From Verticillium longisporum (lineage: Eukaryota > Ascomycota > Sordariomycetes > Glomerellales > Plectosphaerellaceae): DNA of 64,000 bases. The notes under the pieces were generated by a model. The model was not told the DNA's origin, did no database searches, and saw only the letters and a program-made list of their open reading frames with translations. Below, piece after piece: positions 1-12,500 of this stretch. The stretch spans positions 992,001-1,056,000 of the forward strand of contig JAETXT010000004.1 of the NCBI GenBank assembly GCA_019188255.1. Direction: 5' to 3'. Numbering within the stretch: the first letter of the stretch is position 1; the number at the start of each line of letters is the position of its first letter. A program made the position numbers and the translations under genes.

Positions 1-3000
1 AAGAGGTAATATAATACTAAATATTAATAGATAACCTTTACGCTTAGGGATTTCGTGAATATTAATCTTAGCTATAAATATAATCTATTAAAGAAGCTAT
101 CCCTTAAACTTAATTAATAAAGATTTAAGCTATTCTATATAATAAAGAAAATAAGAGCTTTAATATATAAGCTTAAGATTCCCTTAATAATAAATATCTA
201 CTCTATAGTCTCTATAATTTACCTTTTATTAATAATAGCCTTAAAGGAAAGTAGCTAGCCCTAAAAGCCTATATATTAAGGGCTATTATTAATCTATAAA
301 GAAGATATAATATAATAAGCTAAACTATATAAATATTTAGAGATCGAAAAAGTACTTAATAAGAGGAAAACTAGATAGAGTAAAGGATAACCTAGAATAG
401 AGTTCTTTATTAAATAGAAGGGCTAACTAAGTTAATATAATATCTAGATATTAAAGGATATAATAATAGCTAATAACTTAATTATAGCTTTTATAATAAT
501 AAGAGATAAAGTTATTAAGCTTAATAAAGCTAATAATAAAGGTAGAGAAAGATAAGAAGAGCTATTGGAATTAAATAAGCTTAAAGATTAAATATAAGTT
601 TATTATTTAAGGAAATTAAAGTAATATAATAATATAATAATAAATAGTCCTAATAATACTATTATTTAAGAATGATAATATTTATTATAAATAAGAGCTA
701 AAATAAATATTATTTAGTTTAATTAAATAATAATATAAGATAAATATATATATATATATATATAAATAGAATTTTAATAATAAGCTTTAAATTATTCTAT
801 TCTTATTTAATATAACCTCCTATCTCTAAACCTCTTACTTTTATCTATTATTATCTCTAATATAATAATTACCTTAGCTAGTAAATACTTAAACTCCTAT
901 AATTATGAATTTATCGTAATTAGTTATAATATTAAGTAAATATTATTTCTTATTATCCTTATAAATACCTTCTATATTATATTATATTTAACTTTAATTA
1001 TACTTTCTTAGGATAAAATATTCTATTTAGAATTCTATAATATAAGTATCTAAAAATATAAATACCTCCTATATACTAAATACCTCTATTTATTAGAACT
1101 CTTTAATCGCGAAGAAGTAGCTAAAACTATTTATATTATATCTTTAGGATTCCTTAATTTATAAAGGTATATAAATAAAACTATTTTAAAGGAATATAAA
1201 AAGAAAGCTATTAAGTATAATTTTCTTAACTTTATTAATAATACTTTTAATAGAATAATATATATTAATATAGAAATCGATTAATTAATTATAAAAGAAG
1301 ATATCAAGGAAAATTTATATTATTTTCCTTTAATTAAATAATATTATAAAGAGATTAATTTATTTAGCTATTATTAAGTAATAGCTATAGCTTCGAAGAC
1401 TTTATATTTAACTTATTCCTTATTCCTTATATTAAGAATATTTACCTATATATAGCTTAATTCTAGAATCCCTATAATTAGACTTTTATTAGAGCTATTA
1501 TATATAATAACTTTATTAATATTAGCCTTATACCTAAGATCCTTAAACGTAGTATTATTAAATAGCTATTAATTAATACTCTTAGCTAGCTAATACTTAG
1601 AATAGCTAATATTATAGGTAGCTATTATATTTATAGTAATAGTAATTATATTATTACTATTACTTTAATACCTATTATCGCTTATAGTATTAATTATAGT
1701 AATTTCGCTATTAATATTAAGAAATTAATTATCGCCCTATATATTATCTTTATAAGCTATTATAATATTAATATTAATTAGATAATTATTAAGGAATTTA
1801 CTATTAATATTAGCTAAATTAAAGGTAGCCTCGGGATAGTTCTAAAAGCTATCGAATTTATAATAACCCCCGCCTCTAAACTACTTATAATTATTAGCTA
1901 GCGAATAAAGGTAATAGAGAGTACTATTAGATATAATACCTCGAAAGCTAACCTTCTTAATATAGATTATAAATATATTACCTGCTATCTCTTCGCTACC
2001 CCTATTAATATATCTAAGACCCCTAAGAAGCGCTATTATATTACTATTACTAATAGTAATACTAAGGACCTAGCTATTATTATTATTAATAAGTTTAATA
2101 TTATTATAAGAACTTCTATACTAAGCGCTATAATTAATATCGATACTTAGCTATCTATAATAAGAAGTATTAAACCTTTAATAATAATTATTTTATTATT
2201 ATTAAATAAGGCGATAAAATCCTTATTACTTTAATTATAATTATTAAATTAATAATTAAGTTTATTATTAATAAGATTATTAATATTATTAATATTTAGC
2301 CTTTTAATAATTATTATCTACTATATCCTAGTATTTATTAATTATTTATAGATTATTATTAATATTATTAAGATTATTAATAAATATATAACTATTATAA
2401 TAGCTAAAATATACCTATATTTAGAGGATAGCACTAAAGCCTCGCTAGAGGAATATATATTTCGCTTAGCTAATACTACTTAATACCTCGAGTCCTATAA
2501 TATTAAGCTTATCTTTATATATATCTATATTATTAAATAGGAGGTAGATAGCGATCTTATAGCTATTAATAATATAATCTATTTAAGTAGAGGTAAACTT
2601 AATAATTAGGGAATACTTAATAATAAAAGCTATTAAGCTATTAATATTATTTAATAAGACGAGCCTATCTAAATATCGATATTTACGATAATTAATATAA
2701 TATATACTTATATTTAATATTATATAGCCTTTATTATTATAATTATCGATAGAGATTATAGAGAGTATTATAAAAGTAAAGGGAGATAAATAGGAAAATA
2801 ATTATAGCGATTTTCTAGGACGCTATATATAAGTTATATAATATAGCTAATATACTTAAGAATACTATAGATAATTACCCTAACCCTATTCCTTCTATAT
2901 CCTATTAGTCTATATATTATCCCTATTATACTTTATCTTCTTAGCTAATTAAGCTAATACCCTTTTCCTATTTCCTCTTATATCTTTATATACCTCCTTA

Positions 3001-4777
3001 TATATCCTCTTCCCTTATCTTAGCTAGTATTTCCTTTATCTAAAATTTTACTATAGACCTCTATAGCCTAGCTATTATAAAGCTAATAGCTTAATAGTTC
3101 CTATAGAACTATTATAATAGTAATAGAGCCTATAGGGATATAATAGCTTTTATAATAGGGTATTTATTATAAGTAAAGTAGATAGGTAATTATATAGATC
3201 TTATTATATAATTATAGGTTAATAATTATAGGAAAGTAATCCCTGCTAATAATTATAGGACTATAATTACTATTAAGCGATTATAGTATAGTAATTATAG
3301 AATGATAATAATTAGCCTTTACGACTCCTAGTTATATAATTAGGAATTATAATATATAGAGAACCCTTATATCCCCCCTTAATTAGGAGGGATATCTTAA
3401 TATAATACTATTAATTAAGTATTTAAGATCTAAGATTATCGGTCCCTATAACTACGATTATATTAATAGTTCTTTATAATTCTATTAAATTTATACTAAT
3501 CTATATAGAGGCGTAACTTATTACCCTTCTTTAGTATAAATAGTATAAGCGCGCTTACGGAGCTCCTTAAATAGTAGATCTAACTACGATTAAGGTTCTC
3601 CTCTAAGTATATCTATAGTTCCTCTAATTCAATAGGGTTTAATATATATAATAGCCCTTATAGGGGTTATTTACCCTCCTTAAGCTCGATTTACTAATAT
3701 ATTACTATATATAGAAGTAGTAACGCTATACTTTCTTCTAAGAAGATATCTATATAGTTAATATAGGCTATAAGGAGTTTAGAACTCTTTATAGCTTCTA
3801 TTATTCTAATATAGCTAGCTTATAGTTATTATAGTCCTAGGATTCCGCCTATACTAAGTATAGGAAACTAAATAAATACTCCTATTATAATATAGCCCTT
3901 AACCTATCTAGTATTCCCTAAGATTATAATATCCTCTATAATAATAGAGAATCTTTATTCCTTAATTAATTAATAGATTAATAGGTCTATAATAATAAGC
4001 TAAGGCGCTCTAAGGTATATATTATAGTCTCTTAGGTCTATTATTATAAATTCGTTCTCTATAATCTTTATAATATTAAGGCTATCCTTTAGCTTTACCT
4101 ATAGCTTCGCTTAGCTATAGGTTTATAGTAAATAATCTATAATTAATAGAACCCTTTTATAGGGCTATAGTTCTTTATTCTATTTAGCCTTCTTTAAGAG
4201 GTTATAGAAGATAATATTATAATCTATACTTAAATTAATAAATATTACTATAGCCCTCTAGCTATTATCTACGCTTATATAGCTATAGATTACTATTTAT
4301 TATATAGCTATAAAGGGCCCTTTATTTTAAGCGCTCTTAAATTATTAAGGTATATTATTATTATAATCTTTTAATATAAATATATAATATATTCTTCTCC
4401 TCTATAATTATAATATTCATAACCTCTTAATCCTACTTTATATCCTCTTTATTTATTATTCTTCTATAATTCTATATAAATTAAGGAATAATAGCTTAAT
4501 TTATTATAATTAAAGTACTCGATTTTAGAAAAGGGCCTCTATTATAGTACTATTAAGCCTCTCTTAAAAGAGGCAGATCTCCTTAATAACTCTAGCTCCT
4601 CCTTCTTAGCTATAGAGTTATCGAGTATCTTAAGTATTTTAAGCTACTCCTTTTAATAAGGACTCCTCCTTCTATATCTATTATTATTCTATCTTATATT
4701 AAATAAGCTATAGCTTCTTATTTTAATATTATAGTAATTATTTATATAGTCCTCGAATAATTTAATTATATTAATAA
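1..4777. other. RIP-degraded AT-rich block, gene-free
   Basis: Almost pure A/T sequence dominated by TA, with stops in every frame and no long open frame. This is what C-to-T and G-to-A mutation of repeated DNA (RIP) leaves behind in Pezizomycotina. Only the first 480 bases can be matched to a protein family (listed separately). A stretch near 1020-1400 still reads as a weakly protein-like frame on the plus strand, with a long Lys/Glu/Asn-rich run, but I do not recognise it. No RNA gene was seen. Confidence 0.85.
38..480 (+). pseudogene. Degraded Gypsy chromovirus integrase C-terminus plus chromodomain
   Basis: Read on the plus strand, bases 38-250 follow the conserved post-integrase segment of fungal Gypsy polyproteins: a DFV-x-INLS start, a Lys/Leu region, two adjacent TAA codons where the family has Gln-Gln, then RFK-x-F, a Tyr-Lys-Leu-x-IP step and an IYSIVSI segment where active elements have IHPVVSI. 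Bases 330-480 continue as a chromodomain-like stretch: EIEKVLNKR, then a Lys-Gly pair in place of WKGY, then ILKDI. The in-frame stops are all explained by C-to-T or G-to-A change (CAA to TAA, TGG to TAG). This is a dead relic, truncated at the window edge. The family call is by motif order only. Confidence 0.6.
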
Positions 4778-5065
4778 TGTTGAGAGGGCTTCACTGCTTA
4801 TGTGAACCCCAATCCAGTACTTCCGCTGTGCTAGCGAGCTCTGGATAGGTAGGGTATCTAATAAGTCTTGTGATGGTTGATTCTTGAATAATTCTTGTCT
4901 TCTTCTCTGAGTTACTGCTACCTACGTGAGTTAGATATACCTATCTGCTCTCAGCGATCACGTAAGCCATAGTTCACGTGCTCCTGAGAGCAGTGGATCC
5001 CAGATATCCCAGATATTTTAGATATCACCATCCTAACCACAGAGTTCCCTAATATTAGTTTAACA
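4778..5065. mobile_element. Solo LTR (288 bp) with 5-bp target duplication
   Basis: An abrupt island of normal base composition inside the AT-rich block. It begins TGTTGAGAGG and ends GTTTAACA, so the ends are TGTT/AACA inverted and follow the TG...CA rule of LTRs. It is flanked on both sides by AATAA (4773-4777 and 5066-5070), the 5-base target duplication expected of a Ty1/Copia or Gypsy LTR. Inside is a strong hairpin: CTGCTCTCAG at 4945-4954 pairs with CTGAGAGCAG at 4984-4993. No internal retrotransposon sequence adjoins it, so it is a solo LTR left by LTR-LTR recombination. It shows little RIP. Confidence 0.8.
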
Positions 5066-5070
5066 AATAA

Positions 5071-5997
5071 CCTATTAAATACTCTATAATTATTAAAGTT
5101 ATTCTATAAATACCCTCTATACCTCTAATAATAGCTTTATTAATAATTATTTAATATAATCCTCCTCTATTAATATTAATATTATATCCTTTATTCTATT
5201 ATAGAATTCCTTTATAAACTCTTTAATAATTTATTTATCGTTTTATTATAATTAATCCTATTTATAGAATCCTTAGTATTATATTTATATAGAGCTATTT
5301 TATTTATTTTAAAGGAATGATTTAGACTCCTCTTAATTAAGTTCCTTATTTATAGAATATATTTCCTAATAATCTATCTATACTTCCCTAATATATAGAG
5401 TAAGGCATTAGGCTATCTAAGTAATATACTTATTCTATTCTCTAAACTAATCTTTATCGATTTTAAATTACTTCTTATAGCTCTTAAGGAACGTTCTAAA
5501 TATAGAGTAAGTCTCTATAGTATATTTTAGTAATTTCGTTAATTTAGTCTTAAGCTAATATAGCTTTAAGAATATTAAAGGGATAATAATATTAAAGGGA
5601 TAATTATATTAAATAATAATATATAAATCTTAATAAGTTAAGGTTATAATCTAGCTTCCTTAAATATATTATAGAAATTATAAGGCTTTATAGCTAATTC
5701 CTTATTAAGCTATAGCCTAGTAAGGGTATTAAGCTCCCTTTATAGCGATTCTATAGAGATTCGCTTCCTTATATATTCTAAAGCTCTCTTTAAGCGTTCT
5801 TCTTTATTAATCTCTTCTTCGCTAATAATAATAAAGCTCTATAGCTATAGTCTCTTCTACCCTATAGCTAATTATTTAAGTAATTTAGACTCTAAGTAGG
5901 TTATACTTTCATAGTACTCGTTAATAGTATCCTCTATACTCTTCTATTAATATAAATTAATATAGGTCTCTTTTATATTATTTAGATTTTAAAGTTC
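5071..5997. other. RIP-degraded AT-rich sequence
   Basis: AT-rich with no open frame. The minus strand of about 5700-5990 gives a Glu/Lys/Leu-rich reading broken by TAG/TAA that could be a retrotransposon gag or another repeat protein, but it matches nothing I can name. Confidence 0.7.
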
Positions 5998-6003
5998 TAA
6001 CGT

Positions 6004-6390
6004 ATTACGTATAGAAATAGCTATAGCTTTAGTATAGCTAGTACTAGGGTCGGGTCTTAGGGATTAAGTAAGTATTATACTAGGAATATATAATAGATAC
6101 TAGGTAGCTATTCTATAGGTATAAGATAGATAAATTCTCTACCTAGGTTAGAAGGCTATATAGGTATATATATAGGTAAGTGGGCACGGGCCTATGAGTC
6201 AGGCCACGTGCCCTAGGTAGTTAGGCCTTAGGCTATAGGCCTTAGGCCTCAGGCAGGGCTATAGGTTAGGCTATATACTAGGCCATAGGCGGCCTTAAGG
6301 CAGGGCCATAGGCCAGGCCACGTACTAGGCTATAGGCTGCCTCAAGGTACGGCTATAGGGTAGGCCCTTCTACCTAGCTATTTATATTAA
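6004..6390 (+). repeat. 385-bp repeat unit, copy A (outer, less mutated)
   Basis: First copy of the unit. The ends carry a short inverted repeat (AAATAGCTA near the start, TAGCTATTT near the end). It keeps GC-containing words such as GGCCACGTGCCC and GGGCACGGGCC that are lost in the inner copies. Confidence 0.75.
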
Positions 6391-6724
6391 ATACCTATAT
6401 AATTAAAGATATAATATCCTTATCGTCTTCCTCCCCTCCTAAGTCGTAAGGTATAGGTTAAGGGGGTAAGGTAAAGTAGAGGTATTTAAAGGTAGGCTAT
6501 ATATTGTACGTAGCTTTAGGGTAGCTATATATTATCGAGTAGCTATATATTATTAGCTAAATAATAATAGAAGAATTAAGGGGAAGAGAGTTATAGAGAT
6601 ATTATCGAGCTAATTAAAGAAGAGAATCTATAAGATATTATTAAATAATTATTCTATAATAGCTAATAGCTATATAGCTTAATTAGCTATATTAGCTCTT
6701 ATAAGTATTAGTTATTATTATTTA

Positions 6725-7109
6725 TTATATATAGAAATAGCTATAGCTCTGGTATAGCTAGTACTAGAATCGGGTCTTAGGGACTAAGTAAGTATTATAT
6801 TAGTAATATATAATAGATATTAAGTAGCTATTCTATAAGTATAAGATAGATAAATTCTCTACCTAGGTTAGAAGGCTATATAAATATATATATAAGTAAA
6901 TAGATATAGGCCTATAAGTTAGGCTATATACTCTAAATAGTTAGGCCTTAGGCTATAGGCCTTAGGCCTTAGGTAGGGCTATAGGTTAAGCTATATACTA
7001 GGCTATAGGCGGCCTTATAGTAAGGCTATAGGCTAAACTATATACTAGGCTATAGGCGGCCTTAAGGTATAGCTATAGGGTAGGCCTTTCTACCTAGCTA
7101 TTTATATTA
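6725..7109 (+). repeat. 385-bp repeat unit, copy B (inner, heavily RIP-mutated)
   Basis: Direct repeat of copy A. Where A has GGCCACGTGCCC this copy has GGCTATATACTC, a string of C-to-T and G-to-A changes. Confidence 0.75.
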
Positions 7110-7445
7110 TAATATATTAGTAAATATATAGGTTAATATAGTATTAGAAGCCTTAATAGTCTTTTCTATAAGGGTAGAGAATTTAATATATTAGAGTATT
7201 ATTTAGAATAGAGTAAAAGGGTCTTCTATAAGGTCTATAGATAGTTAGAATATAAATATAGGATAGGAATATATTTAAATTATAGCCTTCTATAGCTTTA
7301 GGGGTACCTCTATAGCCTATATATATATTCTCTTATAACCCTTAGCCCCTAGCTAGCCCCCTAGATCTATAGGGCCTAGTAATTAGATAATAAATAAGAG
7401 TCGTACTATAGAGAGCTATATAAAGATAAGGTAAGTTTAGTCTAT

Positions 7446-7800
7446 TAATATAAATAGCTAGGTAGAAGGGCTTACCCTATAGCTATACCTTAAAGCCGCC
7501 TATAGCCTAGCACGTGGCCTAGCCTATAGCTCTACCTTAAGGCCGCCTATAGCCTAGTATATAGCCTAACCTATAGCCCTGCCTAAGGCCTAAGGCCTAT
7601 AGCCTAAGGCCTAATTACTTAGGGTATATAGCCTAACTTATAGGCCTATACCTACTTACCTAGGTAGAGAATTTATCTATCTTATACCTATAGAATAGCT
7701 ACCTAGTATCTATTATATATTCCTAGTATAATACTTACTTAATCCCTAAGACCTAACTCTAGTACTAGCTATACTAGAGCTATAGCTATTTCTATATATA
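7446..7800 (-). repeat. 385-bp repeat unit, copy B' (inner, inverted)
   Basis: Reverse complement of copy B. The Chi-like landmarks of the unit appear in reverse order and are strongly AT-shifted. Confidence 0.7.
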
Positions 7801-8119
7801 ATAAATAATAATAATTAATATCTATAAGAGCTAATATAGCTAATTAAGCTATAGGGCTATTAGCTATTATAGGGTAATTACTTAATAATATCTTATAGAC
7901 TCTCTTCTTCGATTAGCCTAATAATATCTCTATAATTCTCTTCCCCTTTAATTCTTCTATTATTATTTCGCTAATAATATATAACTACCCTAAAGCTATA
8001 TATAATATATAGCCTATCTTTAAATACCTCTACTTTACTTTACCCCTTTAACCTACGCTTCATAACTTAGGAGGGGAGGAAGATAATAAGGATATTATAT
8101 CTTTAATTATATAAGCATT

Positions 8120-8505
8120 TAATATAAATAGCTAGGTAGAAGGGCCTGCCCTATGGCCGTGCCTTAAGGCTACTTATAGCCTAGTACATGGCCTAGACTA
8201 TAGCCCTGCCTTGAGGCCGCCTATTGCCTAGCATATAGCCTAACCTATAGCCCTGCCTAAGGCCTGAGGCCTATAACCTAAGGCCTAACTGCCTAGGGCA
8301 CGTGGCCTGACTTATAGGCCCGTGCCCACTTACCTATATATATACCTACGTAGCCTTCCAACCTAGGTAGAGAATTTATCTATCTTATACGTATAGAATA
8401 GCTACCTAGTATCTATTATATATTCCTAGCGTAACGCCTGCCTAGTCCCTAAGACCTAAGTCTAGTACTAGCTGCACTAGACCCGTAGCTATTTCTATAC
8501 GTAAT
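8120..8505 (-). repeat. 385-bp repeat unit, copy A' (outer, inverted, less mutated)
   Basis: Reverse complement of copy A, again with GGGCACGTGGCC and GGCCCGTGCCC intact. Its outer end, CTATTTCTATACGTAATA, mirrors the start of copy A (TATTACGTATAGAAATAG). Confidence 0.75.
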
Positions 8506-9558
8506 ATCCGTGATATTATATCTCTAAGAGGTATAATATTATTAGACTAGGTAGAATAAGAAAGATATATACTCGAAGATTTCGTTCGATAAATCTTAGA
8601 GAATTTTATATAGATTTGAGTTCTTAAGAGGCTCCGGAAGTTAAGGTTCTAGCTAGATACTATTTGTTAGGCGGTTTCTATTAGGTGGCCCTAAGGAGCC
8701 ACCGACTAGCGGGCTGGATAGGGGCTAAGGGTTACGAGAATATAAGGTATATATAAGGACTACGGAGGGCCGTCCAAGCTACGGATAGCCGGATTCCAGA
8801 TGAAATACACCCTCATACCTATGACCTATCCCCGCGGACTACGTGTGGAAGATCACTTCACTCTGCCCTAGACCGACCAAGCATTGTCAGTTTCGGAGCG
8901 TAGCACTTTTTTGCAAATCCGCTGGACATATAGACGAGACGATTACTGTAGAGAGCAAGTAAGCTTCAAATGAGCTATCCGTGTCATGCCGATTAGGAGT
9001 GTAAGAATTGACCCTCGCAGCCTTAATACCTTGAAGAGCCTCTTTCTGCCTCGTAACCTTTGCCTGCAGCCATGTTGTATTCGATATATAGCTACGCGAC
9101 CGCACATGTCGCATCCAGGCATAGTGCCCAACAGGGACAACATGGCATTTCTCTGTTCGTCGAGACGACCATGCATGTAGTTGCTCCTCAATGACAAAGG
9201 GTCTTGCTCCTCGTTTTCTCCTCGTTCTCCAAAGCAAGCTATCTGCTGCCGCGGGCTCCCGTCAGCATGGCACATCAATAGCCTCGCCAATGGACTCTTA
9301 TTGGGCTCTCCTCTCTTCTATCGACCTTAAGGCAAGGTAGAAATCATCCTTGTGCTTGTTCTGAGCCGACCTTGGATATCACGATATGCATCCAACACTC
9401 TCTTTCGCCAATTCCCCCGTTCAACATATAGATTCACAGAGATAGACTGCTATTCCAACGGACAAATAGTACCAGACCACCTTGTCAGGTCAAGTTGATT
9501 CAGCAATGCCCGCTCGACGGGTCAATACTCGGACCTATGAACGGCTACAAGCTTCAAT
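8506..9558. other. Transition from AT-rich repeat to genic DNA
   Basis: Composition rises from AT-rich to normal between about 8520 and 8800. The small open frames at 8880-9290 have no recognisable domain, and the rest is probably 3' flank of URB1. No RNA gene or repeat was seen. Confidence 0.6.
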
Positions 9559-12500
9559 TCATCGCAATGCACCTTGTATTGCATCCAACTGCTGCTCCTC
9601 CGGGATCCCGCCCCGACTCCACGCCCCAACGCGCGCCTGATCACACGTCTGCCAGACCCGCCTCCGCAGCGCCCTGCACAGCGCCGCCTCGTCGCCACCC
9701 GAGGCCGCCTCCCGCGCCGCCAGCCAGCTGACGACGCCGAACCGCGTCGCGAGCGTCGTGCTGCCGCCGTCGACGCACGTGGCGCGGTACACGACGCGCA
9801 GCACGCGCGTTGTCAGGTTCGTCCGCAGGTACGGGTTCGCCGCCAGCGCGAGGATCTTCTCGAACCACTTGCGGTGGTGCAGCACGGCGACGTCGCCAGG
9901 CGCGCGGAGGCCGTCGAGGAGGTACTGCAGCAGCCAAGTCAGCTCGGCGTAGTACCTGTCGTCGTCGGCCGGCGCGCCGTGCAGAATGTCGTGCGCGAGC
10001 GGCACCTTGTCCGGCGCCCAGAGGGGCGCGCGCGTCAGGTACGTGTTGACCTTGGCGTAGAGGCAGTGCAGCGGGTTCTTCAAGATGTCCAGGCTGTGCA
10101 GCGCGAACGCGACGAGCGGGGACGCGACGGGGCCGGCGCCGACGAGGGGCCGCGACGACTCGGCGAGCTCCGAGAGCAGGAGCCAGAGCTGGTCCTTTTC
10201 TTCGTACGACGACTCTTTGAGCTTGGCCGCGAGCTTGAGAATGTTGGTGAGCGCTTCTTGGCGGATGCTCGTGTGCGGCGACCAGAGGAGGCGGATGAGG
10301 GCCGGTATATAGTCTCCGTCGATGAGGTCATCGACCGCCTTCGACGCCCACTTGAGGAGCGCCGAGTTGTCTTCTTCGGGCTCAAAGCTGACGTGGAGAG
10401 CTGCTTCGAGGGCCGCGTCGTCAAGCTCCTTGACGGCGGCGTGGCCCGTCGTCGTGGGCCTGGAGACAGCCGTCCCGCTGGCACCGTTCGCTGTCGCCAG
10501 ATCGTTCTCGAGCAGGGCGCCCTTGAACCTGGGCTTGACCTGCGACGTTGTACCAGGGAAAGCCTTGTTGAATCTCTGCGCCAGCAGGTCGATGATGACG
10601 GGGTCCTCGTTCGCCGCCTTGGCATAACCGAGTAGTGATGATAACGCCTTGGCAAAGAGCTCAACAACATCAGCACTGGCATCCTTGACGGCAAAGCGTA
10701 TCTGCTCGGCCATGGTCACCAGAAGCAAGCTGATGGGGCCCCTTTCTGAAGCCTGTCCCTCACTCGCCATCTCCTCCATCAACTCCACATATTTGAGGGG
10801 AGAGCCGGCACACCTGTTGGCGCAGTTGTCGAGAAAGGCCCAAAACGGCTTGAGGTCCTTCTTGCGCAGCTCTTGCGGCGTGCGGAACAGGAGGCCCAGC
10901 CCAGTCTGCACCTGGACAAGCTGGTTCTGCGTCGCGACGAACTGGAGCACGTCCTTCAGCTTGGTCAGCGCATGGCCCTGGCTGGACGTGACATAGACAC
11001 GGAGGAGAGCAACAAAGGGCGAGGCGGCCAGCGCCTCGGACTTGGCAAACCACCTCATGCCAGGGGAGTAGCCGGCAATGGCGAGGAGGTTCTCGAGCTC
11101 CATGACACCGAGCGCCTTCTCTTGCTCGTTAGCTTTCTGCTCGTCCAGTCGGTGGAGGGCGTTCAAGAGGAAGGGTGAGACGTCAAAGTTGGCCATGAGC
11201 GCCATTTGAGGAATAACCTCGTAGTACAGCAGCAGCAGGCGGCTGGCCGCCTCCCTCTGCATGACGTTCTCCTCGGGAATGGTCTTGTAGCATTTTGTGA
11301 CCTCCTTCATATCAGGTATCCTCTGGCAAAACTCGTCAATGAGCTTGCGCGCCGCCGTGTCCCAAATCGTCTTGTTCGTGCCCGCTGCTTCCGTGTGCAT
11401 GAGCAGCGCCCGGTCGAGTTTCTGTAATGCGAGGACCAGGATGCGTACGGCAAAGAAGGAAATGAGATGTGCGTCGTGCGAGAGACTCCTGATGAGGTCT
11501 TTCTGTTTCAGGGGCAACGGCATGATGTTGTCGAGCAGTACCGTGGTCGGCGGGGGACGCGGTGATAGCCCGATCGGTTGCCAAAGTACTTGGGGATCGG
11601 AAGCTGCACGGTGTTGAAGAGAAAAGCCGCGTAGCCGATCCACGTCATGGAGAGCTTGGGTTCAAAGGAGAAGGACTTGTTGGCGAGGAAGTAGCTGGCG
11701 ACGAGCTCGGGCGCCGCCTCAAATACGGACACGAGCAGCTCGCTGTGTCGCAGGCTCGACCAGGGGCGCATCTTCTGTATGAACTCGTCGAGCACAAAGT
11801 TGGCCACGGGCACCTCCTCTGTGTACCTGCCCCCCCAGGCGGCGCGCTCAAACGCAAAGTCGTCCGTGTCCTTGACGTGCTGTGTGGCCTCGTCGTCCAG
11901 GTCTTTGGGGTACATGCCCGTGCCCGTATACAAGATACCGGCGCCGGGGGTGGTGCAGACGTAGGTCAGGAAGCGGTGCACGGCGTCCTTGACCGTCAGG
12001 CGACCCTCGACGTCCTCGTCGTGCTTGTAGTAGTAGAGGCCCGCCAGGCGATCGAGCGTCTTGGTGTTGAAGGCCTTGAACTTGGCCTCGCGGGGCACCT
12101 TGTCGTCGGCGAGGACGTGTTTCCTCAGGGCCTCGAGCATCTCGACGAGGAGGTAGGCCGGGTCGTCCTTGAGCAGGAAGGTCAGGTGGGACATGACCTC
12201 CTTCTGCAGGAGCAGTTCCTTCTTGGCGTCCGACGGCAGGAATTTCAGGCTCGTCAAGAACAGCTTGATGGCGTTTGTGCGGACCGAAGGCTTGGCAGGG
12301 TCCTCGGGCCCGGCTTCGAGAGAGTTTCGGACCTCGAGGTTCCGCCCAAACGAGGCAAACGTGTGGTCGCGGGCGCGAAACACCTTCTTGGCGAGCGCAC
12401 CGCCGTCGATGGACGCCACCTCGCGTATCAGGCGCATCGTGGGCGAGATGATGTAGCCGCTGCTCTTGGACGCCGAGAGGTTCCGCGACATGAGCTTGAG

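Larger units (their letters stand above)
5998..8505. repeat. Large inverted repeat of four copies of a 385-bp unit
   Basis: Two arms of about 1.1 kb (5998-7109 and 7446-8505) are inverted copies of each other, separated by a unique centre of about 336 bases (7110-7445). Each arm is two direct copies of a roughly 385-base unit around a 320-330-base middle, giving the order A, M, B, centre, B', M', A'. Shared landmarks are TAGAAATAGCTA at the outer side of each unit, the GGCCTTAGGCTATAGGCC block, and CTACCTAGCTATTTATAT at the inner side. Differences between copies are mostly C/T and G/A, so the duplication predates at least some RIP. Confidence 0.8.
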
